Source of the DNA: Oscillatoriales cyanobacterium PMM_0080 | GTDB taxonomy: Bacteria; Cyanobacteriota; Cyanobacteriia; Cyanobacteriales; Microcoleaceae | Length of the DNA stretch: 51,074 nt | Direction: 5' to 3' | Assembly: GCA_949127775.1 (NCBI GenBank) | Contig: CASBQF010000058.1 | Coordinates: 1-51,074, forward strand | Shown: positions 1-6,842 of the stretch, piece by piece | Numbering within the stretch: the stretch's first letter is position 1 | Layout: every line of letters begins with the position of its first letter | Notes under the pieces: generated by a model | Seen by the model: the letters and a program-made list of their open reading frames with translations, nothing else | The model's database searches: none | What the model was told of the DNA's origin: nothing | Translations under genes and position numbers: made by a program

Positions 1-11
1 AACTTACGCGC

Positions 12-452
12 TTATTTGCAAACTGCACGGTTATTTGCATTTCTGACAATCGTGCCTACTTTGCCATTAATCTGAATCGGGTTTTTGGTGCTAGCTCGGA
101 TCAACCGGGGCTGTTTTGCCAGACATTCTTTGATGGATGCTGACCAGGCGGTGAGAGCACTGGTGTATTCTGTACGAGTCGCTGGGGCGCGAAACTCGTC
201 GGTAATTAGGTGATCGGAGGTGATGCTAGTGTCAGTAGCAACATTTAGAATAATTGGAAAGTCAAAGGCTTTGGGCAAGGTTCTGTCAGGTATTTTGCCC
301 GGTAGCATTTGGTACTTCATCGAGCCACCCTTATAGTCAATACCTGCTTGAGGGCTGGCTGGAGGGCTGGTTTGAGCAAACGCTGGAATAGGCAAAGCTG
401 CTACCAAAACGGTGCAGAAACTCCAAAATAATTTAGATTTCATCGGATTCAT
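12..452 (-). CDS. Secreted hypothetical protein
   Basis: I do not recognise a family. The 146-residue product begins with a clear signal peptide: Lys near the N-terminus, a hydrophobic stretch and an Ala-x-Ala cleavage site (AFAQ) at about residues 24-27. It is therefore probably exported to the periplasm. The mature part is Thr/Pro-rich with two Cys (in ECLAKQP and at the end in AVCK) that could form a disulphide. It stands alone, pointing away from era, with nothing upstream to suggest an operon. The start is an ATG preceded by GAGGAG on the minus strand, a good ribosome binding site. Function unknown. Confidence 0.7.
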   Translation of the reverse strand: MNPMKSKLFWSFCTVLVAALPIPAFAQTSPPASPQAGIDYKGGSMKYQMLPGKIPDRTLPKAFDFPIILNVATDTSITSDHLITDEFRAPATRTEYTSALTAWSASIKECLAKQPRLIRASTKNPIQINGKVGTIVRNANNRAVCK

Positions 453-952
453 CTCCTCAACTTTATGACGATTAGCACTAATTAGGTAGGCTCCACAAAC
501 ATTAGCTTCAATTTTGAAACGACCTGATGATACTGAGCTTTTGGGTTTGAGTTTAACCCACCTAATTTATTGTCAGACATCCTCAAAAATGTTAAAACTG
601 GTTGGTCTGACAAACTGTAGAATAGCTTCAATTGAGTAAGATATTTACACTTGTGAAGTTGTTACAGCGTTGGGGACTCGATTTTACCAGAATGATTCAT
701 TTTTGATCGATGTCATTGGAACTTTATCAAATTTTGTCTCAAATATCAAGTTTTACAAAGCAGATATCAGGTTTTAATACTGGTTGGCGGCTCGATCGAG
801 CTTTGAGTGTTACAAGCTATACCAGAGCGAAAAAGATGGTAAAGTGCATCTTTCTGGCGTTTGAGTATTTTCAGGCGACAATAGACAGAGAAGGGGCTTG
901 AAAATAGGTGATTTTAGTGGAAGATAGTAAATTTATAGACGTATCGGAAATC
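453..952. other. Intergenic region upstream of era, weak ORF only
   Basis: About 500 bases with no convincing gene. A 63-codon open frame at 710-901 (plus strand, GTG start) has no recognisable domain and no good ribosome binding site, so I do not call it. The promoter of era should lie here, but I cannot point to a clear -35/-10 pair. Confidence 0.4.
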
Positions 953-1864
953 ATGGGTGTTCCCGCAGCTCCGGCGGGCTACAAATCGGGCTTTGTGGGT
1001 ATTATCGGGCGCACGAATGTCGGCAAATCCACGCTGATGAATCAGTTGGTGGGGCAGAAAATTGCGATTACTTCGCCGGTGTCTCAGACGACTCGCAACA
1101 GGCTACGGGGCATCCTGACGACGGATGAAGCACAAATTATTTTTGTCGATACTCCGGGAATTCACAAGCCACACCACGAACTGGGTAAGGTTTTGGTGCA
1201 GAATGCGCGCGCGGCGATTCAGTCTGTGGATGTGGTGCTTTTTGTGGTGGATGGTTCGGTGGAGTCGGGTGGAGGCGATCGATATATTATCGAAATTCTC
1301 AGCAATTGCAAAATTCCGGTGATTTTGGGGATGAATAAGCTGGACGAACAACCGGAGGATTCTGTGTTGATCGATCGCACTTACGAACAAATTGTCAATC
1401 CTGAGTGGCCAGTCGTCAAGTTTTCGGCTCTCACGGGCGATGGTGTGGAACCGCTACAACAATTGTTAATCCAACATCTGGAGGTTGGGCCCTATTATTA
1501 TCCGCCCGATTTGGTCACAGATCAGCCGGAACGCTTTATTATGGGCGAGTTGATTCGGGAACAGATTTTGCTGCTGACGCGGGAAGAAGTGCCGCATTCC
1601 GTCGCAATCGCGATCGACATTGTTCAAGAAGAAGCGAAAATTACCCGCATTCTGGCGACGATTCACGTCGAACGAGATTCCCAAAAAGGTATTTTAATCG
1701 GTAAGAGTGGCAGTATGCTCAAGTCGATCGGCAGTGCGGCCCGGGAACAGATTCAAAAGTTAATTGAAGGTAAAGTGTATTTAGAGTTATTTGTCAAGGT
1801 GCAGCCGAAATGGCGGCAGTCCCGCACTCGTTTGGCAGAATTGGGCTATCGCGTCGAAGAGTAA
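953..1864 (+). CDS. era: GTPase Era
   Basis: Era is an essential membrane-associated GTPase that binds the 3' end of 16S rRNA and helps 30S subunit maturation. The five G motifs are visible in order: G1 GRTNVGKST, G2 in TTRNRLRG, G3 DTPGIHK, G4 NKLD and G5 SALTG. A C-terminal KH domain follows with the GKSG-type signature (IGKSGSMLKSIG). The length, 303 residues from the ATG at 953, fits the family. An in-frame GTG at 908 would add 15 residues that do not look like Era, so I prefer the ATG, which has GGAA close upstream. It appears monocistronic, with a miniature element just downstream. Confidence 0.96.
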   Translation: MGVPAAPAGYKSGFVGIIGRTNVGKSTLMNQLVGQKIAITSPVSQTTRNRLRGILTTDEAQIIFVDTPGIHKPHHELGKVLVQNARAAIQSVDVVLFVVDGSVESGGGDRYIIEILSNCKIPVILGMNKLDEQPEDSVLIDRTYEQIVNPEWPVVKFSALTGDGVEPLQQLLIQHLEVGPYYYPPDLVTDQPERFIMGELIREQILLLTREEVPHSVAIAIDIVQEEAKITRILATIHVERDSQKGILIGKSGSMLKSIGSAAREQIQKLIEGKVYLELFVKVQPKWRQSRTRLAELGYRVEE

Positions 1865-1923
1865 AACTTTGGCAGTTGGCAGGTCGTTTCCCTCTCAGGT
1901 CTGAAGATGCGATCGTTTCCCAC

Positions 1924-2016
1924 TTATAGTAATTCTGTATGAAGCTGCACAGAATGGGAAGCCTGAAATCCTTTCCTGTAAAAGATACATTCTATGCAGC
2001 TTCACAGAAAAATGGT
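1924..2016. repeat. MITE-like inverted repeat element
   Basis: The ends at about 1931-1956 and 1988-2013 are imperfect inverted copies sharing GAAGCTGCA and AGAATG blocks. The interior is only about 30 bases and has no ORF. The right end reads GAAAAATGGTATTAC, the same 15 bases as the right end of the 103-bp element at 26445-26547, so the two probably belong to related families. It lies between era and the DUF433 gene. Confidence 0.6.
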
Positions 2017-2033
2017 ATTACCGAGTGTTTTTT

Positions 2034-2264
2034 ATGAACTACCGAAACCACATCACGATCGAAGCAAATAAACGCGGTGGTAAGCCTTGTGTACGCGGCT
2101 TGCGAATTACGGTTTATGAAGTGCTTGAGTACCTGGCTTCGGAGATGACAGAAGTAGAAATTCTAGATGATTTCCCCGATTTGACGCGAGAAGATTTAAA
2201 AGCCTGCATTGCTTATGCTGCTGACCGCGAGCGTCGGTTTATGACCGCGACCTTATCCGCATGA
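2034..2264 (+). CDS. DUF433 antitoxin-like protein
   Basis: A 76-residue DUF433 protein. The family signature is visible: ITIEANKRGGKPCVRG near the N-terminus (G-K-P-C-I/V-R-G), then a winged-helix-like segment (VYEVLEYLASEM, then DFPDLTREDLKACIAYAADRE). DUF433 proteins are usually the antitoxin partner of a PIN-like DUF5615 protein. Here the stop codon overlaps the ATG of a DUF5615 5' fragment at 2261, the usual arrangement, but that partner is broken. I chose the ATG at 2034 over a GTG at 2025 because the family usually begins close to this point. Confidence 0.85.
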   Translation: MNYRNHITIEANKRGGKPCVRGLRITVYEVLEYLASEMTEVEILDDFPDLTREDLKACIAYAADRERRFMTATLSA

Positions 2265-2310
2265 AATTACTTTTTGATGAAAACTTGTCGCCCAAGTTAC
2301 CGAAGCTACA
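2261..2310 (+). pseudogene. DUF5615 toxin, 5' fragment
   Basis: The ATG at 2261 overlaps the DUF433 stop codon and encodes MKLLFDENLSPKLPK, the typical start of DUF5615 PIN-like proteins with their first conserved Asp/Glu. After about 15 codons the sequence loses any resemblance. The missing part reappears at 3111, beyond an intervening VapBC-like pair. About 27 bases (2276-2302 and 3111-3137) are shared between the two fragments with two mismatches. Confidence 0.75.
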
Positions 2311-2446
2311 GGAAGTATGCCAACCTTCTAGGGTGCTTAGTGGTGTGATGGCTCTTACGAAGCTGTCGTGGAGGGAATCAAGCTGGTCATGGAGAACGCA
2401 ATCGTTCATACTAGACGGTAGACACCTTCAATCTTAGGAGCCGTCT

Positions 2447-2674
2447 ATGTTGCTACAAGAAGTCAAGGAGCAGGTCTTCAAACTGCCACGGAGCGATCGC
2501 CTTGCGTTAGTGGGCGCCATCATTGAGTCCTTACAAGATCAGCCAGTTGCCAGGGCAGATCGTTCTGGTGCGATTCAGCGGATGCGAGGCTTGCTAAAGA
2601 CAGACCAACCCGCACCGACAGATGAGGACGTGGCTGCAATGTTGGAAGCGCGACGAGTGGAGAAGTATCTTTAG
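2447..2674 (+). CDS. VapB-like antitoxin (small addiction-module protein)
   Basis: A 75-residue protein of the short type often annotated as an addiction-module component: an N-terminal helix (LLQEVKEQVFKLPRSDRLALVGAI is its core region) and a charged C-terminus ending in RRVEKYL. It directly precedes and overlaps a PIN-domain gene by one base (TAG stop at 2672-2674, GTG start at 2674), so the two must be translationally coupled. A ribosome binding site AGGAG lies just upstream. The product presumably neutralises the neighbouring PIN ribonuclease and represses the pair. Confidence 0.7.
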   Translation: MLLQEVKEQVFKLPRSDRLALVGAIIESLQDQPVARADRSGAIQRMRGLLKTDQPAPTDEDVAAMLEARRVEKYL

Positions 2675-3090
2675 TGAGAGTTTTAATTGATACCAACATT
2701 GTCCTAGATTTTCTGTTGCAGCGAGAGCCATTTTTCCAAGACGCAGAGTTGTTGTTTCAAGCGATTGATGTTGGGCAACTCATCGGTTATGTTACGGCGA
2801 CAACGCTCACGGATATTTTCTACATTTCTCGCAAACATACTCGCAGCGTTGAGCAAGCACGGCAAGCGGTTTCAGAAACGCTGACTGCTATGGTCATTTG
2901 TCCTATTGATCGAGCCGTTTTGGAATCAGCTTTCAACTCTGGTTTGGTTGATTTTGAAGATGCTGTTCAAATTTTTGGTGCAGTTGCTCAAGGGTTGGAT
3001 GCGATTCTGACCCGCGATAATAAAGGTTTTTTGAGTTCGCCTATACCTGTTTTATCCATTCAAGAGTTGTTGCAGCAGTTAGGGACGTAG
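2674..3090 (+). CDS. PIN-domain ribonuclease toxin (VapC-like)
   Basis: A 138-residue PIN-domain protein. Acidic residues at the expected places are visible: Asp in LIDTNIVLD near the N-terminus, Asp in TLTDIFY, Asp in VDFEDAVQ and Asp in ILTRDNKGF near the C-terminus. PIN toxins of this kind cleave RNA, typically tRNA anticodon loops or the sarcin-ricin loop, using divalent metal. The start is GTG, coupled to the upstream antitoxin. The pair is inserted inside a DUF5615 gene (fragments at 2261 and 3111). Confidence 0.85.
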   Translation: MRVLIDTNIVLDFLLQREPFFQDAELLFQAIDVGQLIGYVTATTLTDIFYISRKHTRSVEQARQAVSETLTAMVICPIDRAVLESAFNSGLVDFEDAVQIFGAVAQGLDAILTRDNKGFLSSPIPVLSIQELLQQLGT

Positions 3091-3110
3091 AATAGGGGTT
3101 AATTGGTTAG

Positions 3111-3429
3111 GATGAAAACTTGTGGCCCAAGTTGCCGAATCGTTTGAGCGATTTTTTCCCAAATTCGCTTCACGTCCTTTGATGTGGGAATGAAAGCCAC
3201 GATCGACCCAATTGTTTGGGATTATGCAAAAGATAATAATTTGATGATTGTCTCGAAAGACGCGGATATGCACGATCTGAGCTTGGTATTTGGGAATCCA
3301 CCGAAAGTTATTTGGCTTCGACTTGGAAACTGTTCGACATCACAAGTTGAAAATTTGCTGCGTCGGGATTTTAACGCGATCGAATTATTTTATGAAGACG
3401 AGAATTTATCGCTGCTTGCTTTATCATAA
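3111..3429 (+). pseudogene. DUF5615 toxin, 3' fragment with frameshift
   Basis: Translation resumes the DUF5615 family at GATGAAAAC (DENLWPKLPNRL), continues to about 3175, then shifts frame by one base and runs on as SFDVGMKATIDP, VWDYAKDNN, VSKDADMHD, PPKVIWLRLGN to the stop at 3429. The C-terminal part holds the conserved WLRLGN and DAD motifs of the family. It is the missing 3' part of the gene that begins at 2261, separated by the 0.8-kb VapBC-like insertion. The frameshift shows that it is not functional. Confidence 0.75.
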
Positions 3430-3469
3430 TGCACGGATCGCCGAGGGTGTGCGATCGACTCTCATCTAA

Positions 3470-3583
3470 AATATAATAAAGATAGCTTTTTTCGGTACGA
3501 CGGCTTAAGTGATTGAGTCGAATCGTGCGGCGAGTTCGATCGAGGAAAGGAGATTCTGATGGGGAGTAAGAAGGGGTTGACAT
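3470..3583 (-). pseudogene. Integron-type tyrosine integrase, N-terminal remnant
   Basis: The minus strand encodes FLDRTRRTIRLNHLSRRTEKS followed by YLYYI. This matches the pattern at the start of integron integrases and related tyrosine recombinases (LD.xR..IR..H.S.RTE..Y). About 30 residues survive; no catalytic Arg-His-Tyr region is present, because the sequence to the left is unrelated. Its position and leftward orientation, directly before plus-strand cassettes with attC-like sites, is what an integron predicts for intI. The assignment rests on a short match and should be confirmed by a profile search. Confidence 0.5.
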
Positions 3584-3611
3584 ACATCCTTGAGCTGCGG
3601 TATTATTCGAT

Positions 3612-3657
3612 TATATCTAGTATTATACCGCAACTGCGATACAATTATAAGTTATGC
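3612..3657 (+). repeat. attI-like repeat, copy 1
   Basis: A 46-base segment ending in AAGTTATGC that recurs at 6766-6811 with three mismatches. It ends with a GTT core exactly where the first plus-strand cassette begins. It lacks the matching left arm of an attC, so it may be attI or a solitary attC right half. Confidence 0.45.
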
Positions 3658-3681
3658 GGCAATATCATAATTGAGAAAGGC

Positions 3682-4227
3682 ATGAAAGCTACTGTATATA
3701 TCGCAACAAGTGTTGATGGCTTCATTGCACGTAACAATGGTGGCATTGATTGGCTGCCTAGTGAAGGAGACACAGATAGCGGTGAAGACTACGGATATCA
3801 GGAATTCATTGATTCAGTGGATGCGCTTGTCATGGGGCGCAATTCTTATGAGTCGGTAATGTCCTTCGATTCATGGCCTTATGGTGAAAAGCCAGTATTT
3901 GTTCTAAGTAGTCAGAAAATTTACATTCCTGACGACATTGCAAAAACATTCGAGTCCATGTGCGCGCCTCCACGAGAAGTCGTTCGCCGTCTATCAGAGC
4001 GTGGATTCCAGCATTTATACATTGATGGCGGAAAGACGATTCAAGGGTTTCTTAGTGAAGGCTTAATTCAGCAATTAATTATTACTAAAGTGCCAATTCT
4101 TATAGGAACAGGGATTCCACTTTTTAGTTCGCTTCCTCACGATGTCAGATTACATCATCTTGAGACGCGACAGTTTGAAAACGGCTTGGTGCAAAGCAAA
4201 TATGAGGTGATCGAGGATGCTGCATAA
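3682..4227 (+). CDS. RibD C-terminal / dihydrofolate reductase-like protein (cassette 1)
   Basis: A 181-residue protein of the RibD_C/DHFR-like family. It starts MKATVYIATSVDGFIA, which is the typical first strand and loop, followed by IDWLPSE, VMGRNSYE and LYIDGGKTIQ (the nucleotide-binding glycine loop), and ends with IPLFSSLP. Family members reduce pterin- or flavin-precursor-like substrates with NADPH, but the substrate here is unknown. I chose the ATG at 3682, which has GAGAAAGG upstream, over in-frame starts further left. The stop codon lies inside the left core of an attC-like site, as expected for an integron cassette. A different member of the same family lies at 36821 inside the tRNA array. 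Confidence 0.85.
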   Translation: MKATVYIATSVDGFIARNNGGIDWLPSEGDTDSGEDYGYQEFIDSVDALVMGRNSYESVMSFDSWPYGEKPVFVLSSQKIYIPDDIAKTFESMCAPPREVVRRLSERGFQHLYIDGGKTIQGFLSEGLIQQLIITKVPILIGTGIPLFSSLPHDVRLHHLETRQFENGLVQSKYEVIEDAA

Positions 4228-4307
4228 CAAATCAAATGCAGCGGACAGACGAAAGCCTTGGGTGCTAAGCTTAAAACATCTGCTGCCGCTGATTTGAGAC
4301 GTTAGAC
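4222..4307 (+). repeat. attC-like recombination site 1
   Basis: The left core is GCATAAC and the right core GTTAGAC. Between them the arms pair imperfectly: AATGCAGCGG on the left against CCGCTGATT on the right, leaving an unpaired G on the left arm. Unpaired bases on the left arm are a hallmark of attC sites. Total length 86 bp. Confidence 0.65.
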
Positions 4308-4373
4308 CGCTTTGTACTATAGTTGTAGCCATGTTGCGTATTCTGCCGACAAGACGGTCAGGAGGGATCTCTT

Positions 4374-4991
4374 ATGAGCCTTGTGGAGAAAGTAGTTGCA
4401 CAGTTCGCTCGTCCCACAGGATTTTTGGGGAATATCGCTGGCTTCATCATGTCGCATAGGACATCAAATCTTGAACGCAATGAGTGGGCAATTTCCCTGC
4501 TGAACCTGCAACCCTCCGACCGTATCCTGGAAATCGGTTTCGGACCTGGAGTAACGATCCAAAAGGTGAGTGAAATTGTAACGGACGGGCTTATTTGGGG
4601 GATTGATCATTCTGAAGTGATGTTCAGGCAAGCTTCAAAAAGAAATCAACGCGCTATTTCCGCTGGAAGAGTACGATTGGTTCTCACTTCGGTATCGCAA
4701 TTGCCCTCCTTCGACAACCCATTTGACAAGATTCTGGCTGTCAATAACGTTCAGTTCTGGGATAACAAGACTGACGTGCTGAGACGGCTAAGAGAGCAGT
4801 TGTGCACGGGAGGAATCATCGCCCTCGTTCACCAGCCCAGAATCCCTGGCGCTACAGAAGATGATGCGACTAAAGCGGGAGAAAGGTTCGCACACTATCT
4901 GGAAATAGCTGGATTTAAAGACATCAAAGTGGAACGGAAGATGATGAAGCCTGTTTCGACGGTGTACGTGCAAGGAAGAAATGTTCAATAG
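4374..4991 (+). CDS. Class I SAM-dependent methyltransferase (cassette 2)
   Basis: A 205-residue Rossmann-fold methyltransferase. Motif I is DRILEIGFGPGVTI (the glycine-rich SAM-binding loop), followed by the acidic end of strand 2 in WGIDHSEVM and the motif IV region in ILAVNNVQFW. The C-terminal strand order is normal for methyltransferase type 11/25 enzymes. The substrate cannot be told. The gene has a strong ribosome binding site (AGGAGG at 4360) and lies between attC-like sites at 4222 and 5062, so it behaves as an integron cassette. Confidence 0.85.
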   Translation: MSLVEKVVAQFARPTGFLGNIAGFIMSHRTSNLERNEWAISLLNLQPSDRILEIGFGPGVTIQKVSEIVTDGLIWGIDHSEVMFRQASKRNQRAISAGRVRLVLTSVSQLPSFDNPFDKILAVNNVQFWDNKTDVLRRLREQLCTGGIIALVHQPRIPGATEDDATKAGERFAHYLEIAGFKDIKVERKMMKPVSTVYVQGRNVQ

Positions 4992-5061
4992 GGACGACAA
5001 CAGAAGACAGTGCACGAAAATACACCAGGTCTCCACAGCATTCTGAGTATAGTTAGGTGCG

Positions 5062-5147
5062 GGCTAACAATCCCAATGCACCGGAACAAAGTCAAGTGGT
5101 TGGTGAGTTGCAAAAGTTATCTGTGTCCGGTGATTGAAACGTTATCT
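5062..5147 (+). repeat. attC-like recombination site 2
   Basis: The left core is GGCTAAC and the right core GTTATCT. CAATGCACCGGA on the left pairs with TCCGGTGATTG on the right, leaving one unpaired G in the left arm as in site 1. Length 86 bp. The right core runs directly into a dispersed repeat (R1). Confidence 0.7.
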
Positions 5148-5244
5148 CGTAAACACTGCCTGACTTTGGAGATGGTTCGGAAGCTCGATCGACAGCTTGA
5201 CCTACAGAAAATTGGTAGAATCAATAGATACGCTTCGATCGCGC
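5141..5244 (+). repeat. R1 dispersed repeat, copy 1 (long form)
   Basis: It begins GTTATCTCGTAAAC, includes TTTGGAGATGGTTCGG and AAGCTCGATCGA, and continues with the long-form tail (GACCTACAGAAAATTGG, then CGCTTCGATCGCGCA). Six more copies lie between 6036 and 12013. Confidence 0.8.
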
Positions 5245-5372
5245 AAGGTCGCAGAACGATCGAGTGATTCGGGGATTTTGTGAAGAGTTGGGGATTGAGG
5301 TGCTTTTATAATTTAGGCAGTAAAAAATAATTTTTGCTAAATTGTTAACAACACTCAAAAAAAGTGAACACC

Positions 5373-5660
5373 ATGCTTAACCTCTCCCGTAGCTGTCCCC
5401 TGAACCAATTTCAACAGGAAGCTCCTGAGTTGCTTCATCAGTTTGAAATAGATAAAACACCAATCGTAATCACCATTAATGGTAAAGCGGTTGCTGTGCT
5501 TCAGGATGCGGAAAGTTATGAAAAACTACTTAATCGGTTAGAACTTCTTGAAACTCTTGCAGGTATTCGTCAAAGCTTAGGGGAATTTGATCGAGGCGAA
5601 GGGGTTTCTATTCATCAAGCTTTTGAAGAGCTTCAAAAAAAATATGACCTACCGAGTTGA
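5373..5660 (+). CDS. Phd/YefM-type antitoxin
   Basis: A 95-residue antitoxin of the Phd/YefM family. The N-terminal DNA-binding part contains TPIVITINGKAVAVLQDAE, the signature strand-turn-strand, followed by SYEKLLNRLE. The C-terminus is the toxin-neutralising helix. Its stop codon overlaps the ATG (5644) of a RelE/ParE-type toxin. A GTG at 5364 is an alternative start; I prefer the ATG at 5373 because it lies closest to the family's usual start. The toxin is frameshifted, so the antitoxin may now be an orphan. Confidence 0.85.
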   Translation: MLNLSRSCPLNQFQQEAPELLHQFEIDKTPIVITINGKAVAVLQDAESYEKLLNRLELLETLAGIRQSLGEFDRGEGVSIHQAFEELQKKYDLPS

Positions 5661-5987
5661 GATATCTCCTACTGCTATTCATGACATAGAAAATATATTT
5701 TTGTGGCTCAAGCTCAATGCTCCTGAAAAATCCTATCGTTGGGTTGGGGCTTTTATGAAATAATGCTCAAACTGGAAAGCTTTCCTAGTCGTTGTCCCTT
5801 AGCATTAGAAAGTGAGTATTTCGATCTGGAAATACGTCAAATTTTATATGAGAAGAAATATCGTATTTTATTTAGTATCGTAGAAGATGAAAATACTAGA
5901 ATGGTTAAAATTCACCTCGTTCGCCACAGTTCTCAACAAAATTTTGATTCTTTAAAACAGCTTTTGGATAATGATGATGAAGAGTAA
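5644..5987 (+). pseudogene. RelE/ParE-type toxin, frameshifted
   Basis: The frame starting at 5644 encodes MTYRVEISPTAIHDIENIF and so on, the standard start of ParE/RelE toxins, and reaches a stop at 5763. From about 5742 a different frame carries the rest of the family: GFYEIMLKLESFP, YEKKYRILFSIVED and VKIHLVRHSSQ. One indel in the run of G around 5741-5747 separates them. Without it the protein would be about 114 residues, normal for the family. A sequencing error in the G run would give the same picture. Confidence 0.75.
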
Positions 5988-6035
5988 AAATGTTCTTGTG
6001 TTGTGAGTTCTAAGTTTAAGGGTGATTGAACATCG

Positions 6036-6127
6036 AAAGCTCGATCGACAGCTTGACCTACAGAAAATTGGTAGCATAAATATATATGCTTCGATCGCGC
6101 ACCCATGCAACCAGCTAGTAGATCCAA
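6036..6127 (+). repeat. R1 dispersed repeat, copy 2 (tail only)
   Basis: Starts at AAAGCTCGATCGACAGC and carries only the long-form tail, ending near CAACCAGCTAGTAGATCCAA. The first half of R1 is absent. Confidence 0.75.
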
Positions 6128-6185
6128 AAAAAAGATGTTTGTGTAAATCGTTCAAATAGTACCAAAAACAACTAAGGAGAAACCC

Positions 6186-6677
6186 ATGTTAACCCTAGAA
6201 ATGGCAATCCAAAAAATCCAACATTTTTCCCCCGAACAACGCAATAAAGTTATTGAATTTATCGAATTTCTAGAATTTCAAGCCAGCCAAACTAAAACGA
6301 TAGAACAAAAAAACGATGACTCCGATCGAGAACCATCCTTTTTCGATCTAGCCGGAATCTGGGAAAGAAAAAATATCACCCTAGACGACATTCGCAAAGA
6401 CGCATGGGGTAAAGAAGTCGCAAAGCATGCCTATCGAGTCTACGAAAGCAGAATTCGGCAAAAGGTTGAGACAGAGGAAAATATCGGAAAAATGGTCATT
6501 ATCAATATTGAAACAGGTGACTATGAGGTTGATGAAACGGGGCTACAGGCAGCAAAAAGCCTCCAAGCCAAGTCTCCCTACGCAAGACTTTTTGGCATCC
6601 GCATCGGCTATAATGTAGCGGCTTCTTTTGGCGGTGTTATGGAGCGGGTGAGCAGTGATTTCCGGTATTGTGACTGA
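6186..6677 (+). CDS. Chimeric antitoxin-like protein (DUF2281-type N-terminus joined to another small protein)
   Basis: 163 residues in two parts. Residues 1 to about 80 look like a DUF2281-type antitoxin (LTLEMAIQKIQHFSPEQRN, then EFIEFLEF and FFDLAGIW). Residues from about 83 (RVYESRIRQKVE) to 155 match, at high identity, the whole central part of the protein encoded at 10496-10771 (ESRIRQKVE, EENIGKMVII, IETGDY, ARLFGI, IGYNVAA). The junction lies near 6430. It looks like an in-frame recombination product. The next gene in the parental module, a retropepsin-like protease, follows only as a fragment. Strong ribosome binding site AAGGAGA. Confidence 0.65.
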   Translation: MLTLEMAIQKIQHFSPEQRNKVIEFIEFLEFQASQTKTIEQKNDDSDREPSFFDLAGIWERKNITLDDIRKDAWGKEVAKHAYRVYESRIRQKVETEENIGKMVIINIETGDYEVDETGLQAAKSLQAKSPYARLFGIRIGYNVAASFGGVMERVSSDFRYCD

Positions 6678-6762
6678 CAGACATGCGATCGTCTCGTTGA
6701 CATTTCTCTTGGTGAATGGCGCAACCTTCCCGATCGAGTTTGTCATCGATACAGGTTTTTTC
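6655..6762 (+). pseudogene. Retropepsin-like protease, 5' fragment
   Basis: GTG at 6655 starts ISGIVTDRHAIV and continues to FPIEFVIDTGF, matching the first 36 residues of the protease encoded at 10768, including its DTG active-site triad. It is cut off after DTGF, where the attI-like repeat at 6766 begins. The gene was evidently truncated by the event that brought in the DUF262 gene. Confidence 0.7.
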
Positions 6763-6765
6763 GAC

Positions 6766-6811
6766 TATATCCAGTATTGTACCGCAACTGCGATACAATA
6801 ATAAGTTATGC
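6766..6811 (+). repeat. attI-like repeat, copy 2
   Basis: Matches 3612-3657 at 43 of 46 bases, including CCGCAACTGCGATACAA and the terminal AAGTTATGC. It separates a truncated protease from the DUF262 gene, in the same position relative to a downstream cassette as copy 1. Confidence 0.6.
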
Positions 6812-6842
6812 CTCAAAATTCTCAACCATAGGATCGATACAA

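Noticed and set aside
710-901. 63-codon open frame upstream of era
   Set aside because: No ribosome binding site, no recognisable family and atypical residues; likely chance.
5745-5990. Separate small protein from a TTG start at 5739
   Set aside because: Its sequence is the C-terminal part of the RelE/ParE toxin starting at 5644; a frameshift explains it better than an independent gene.
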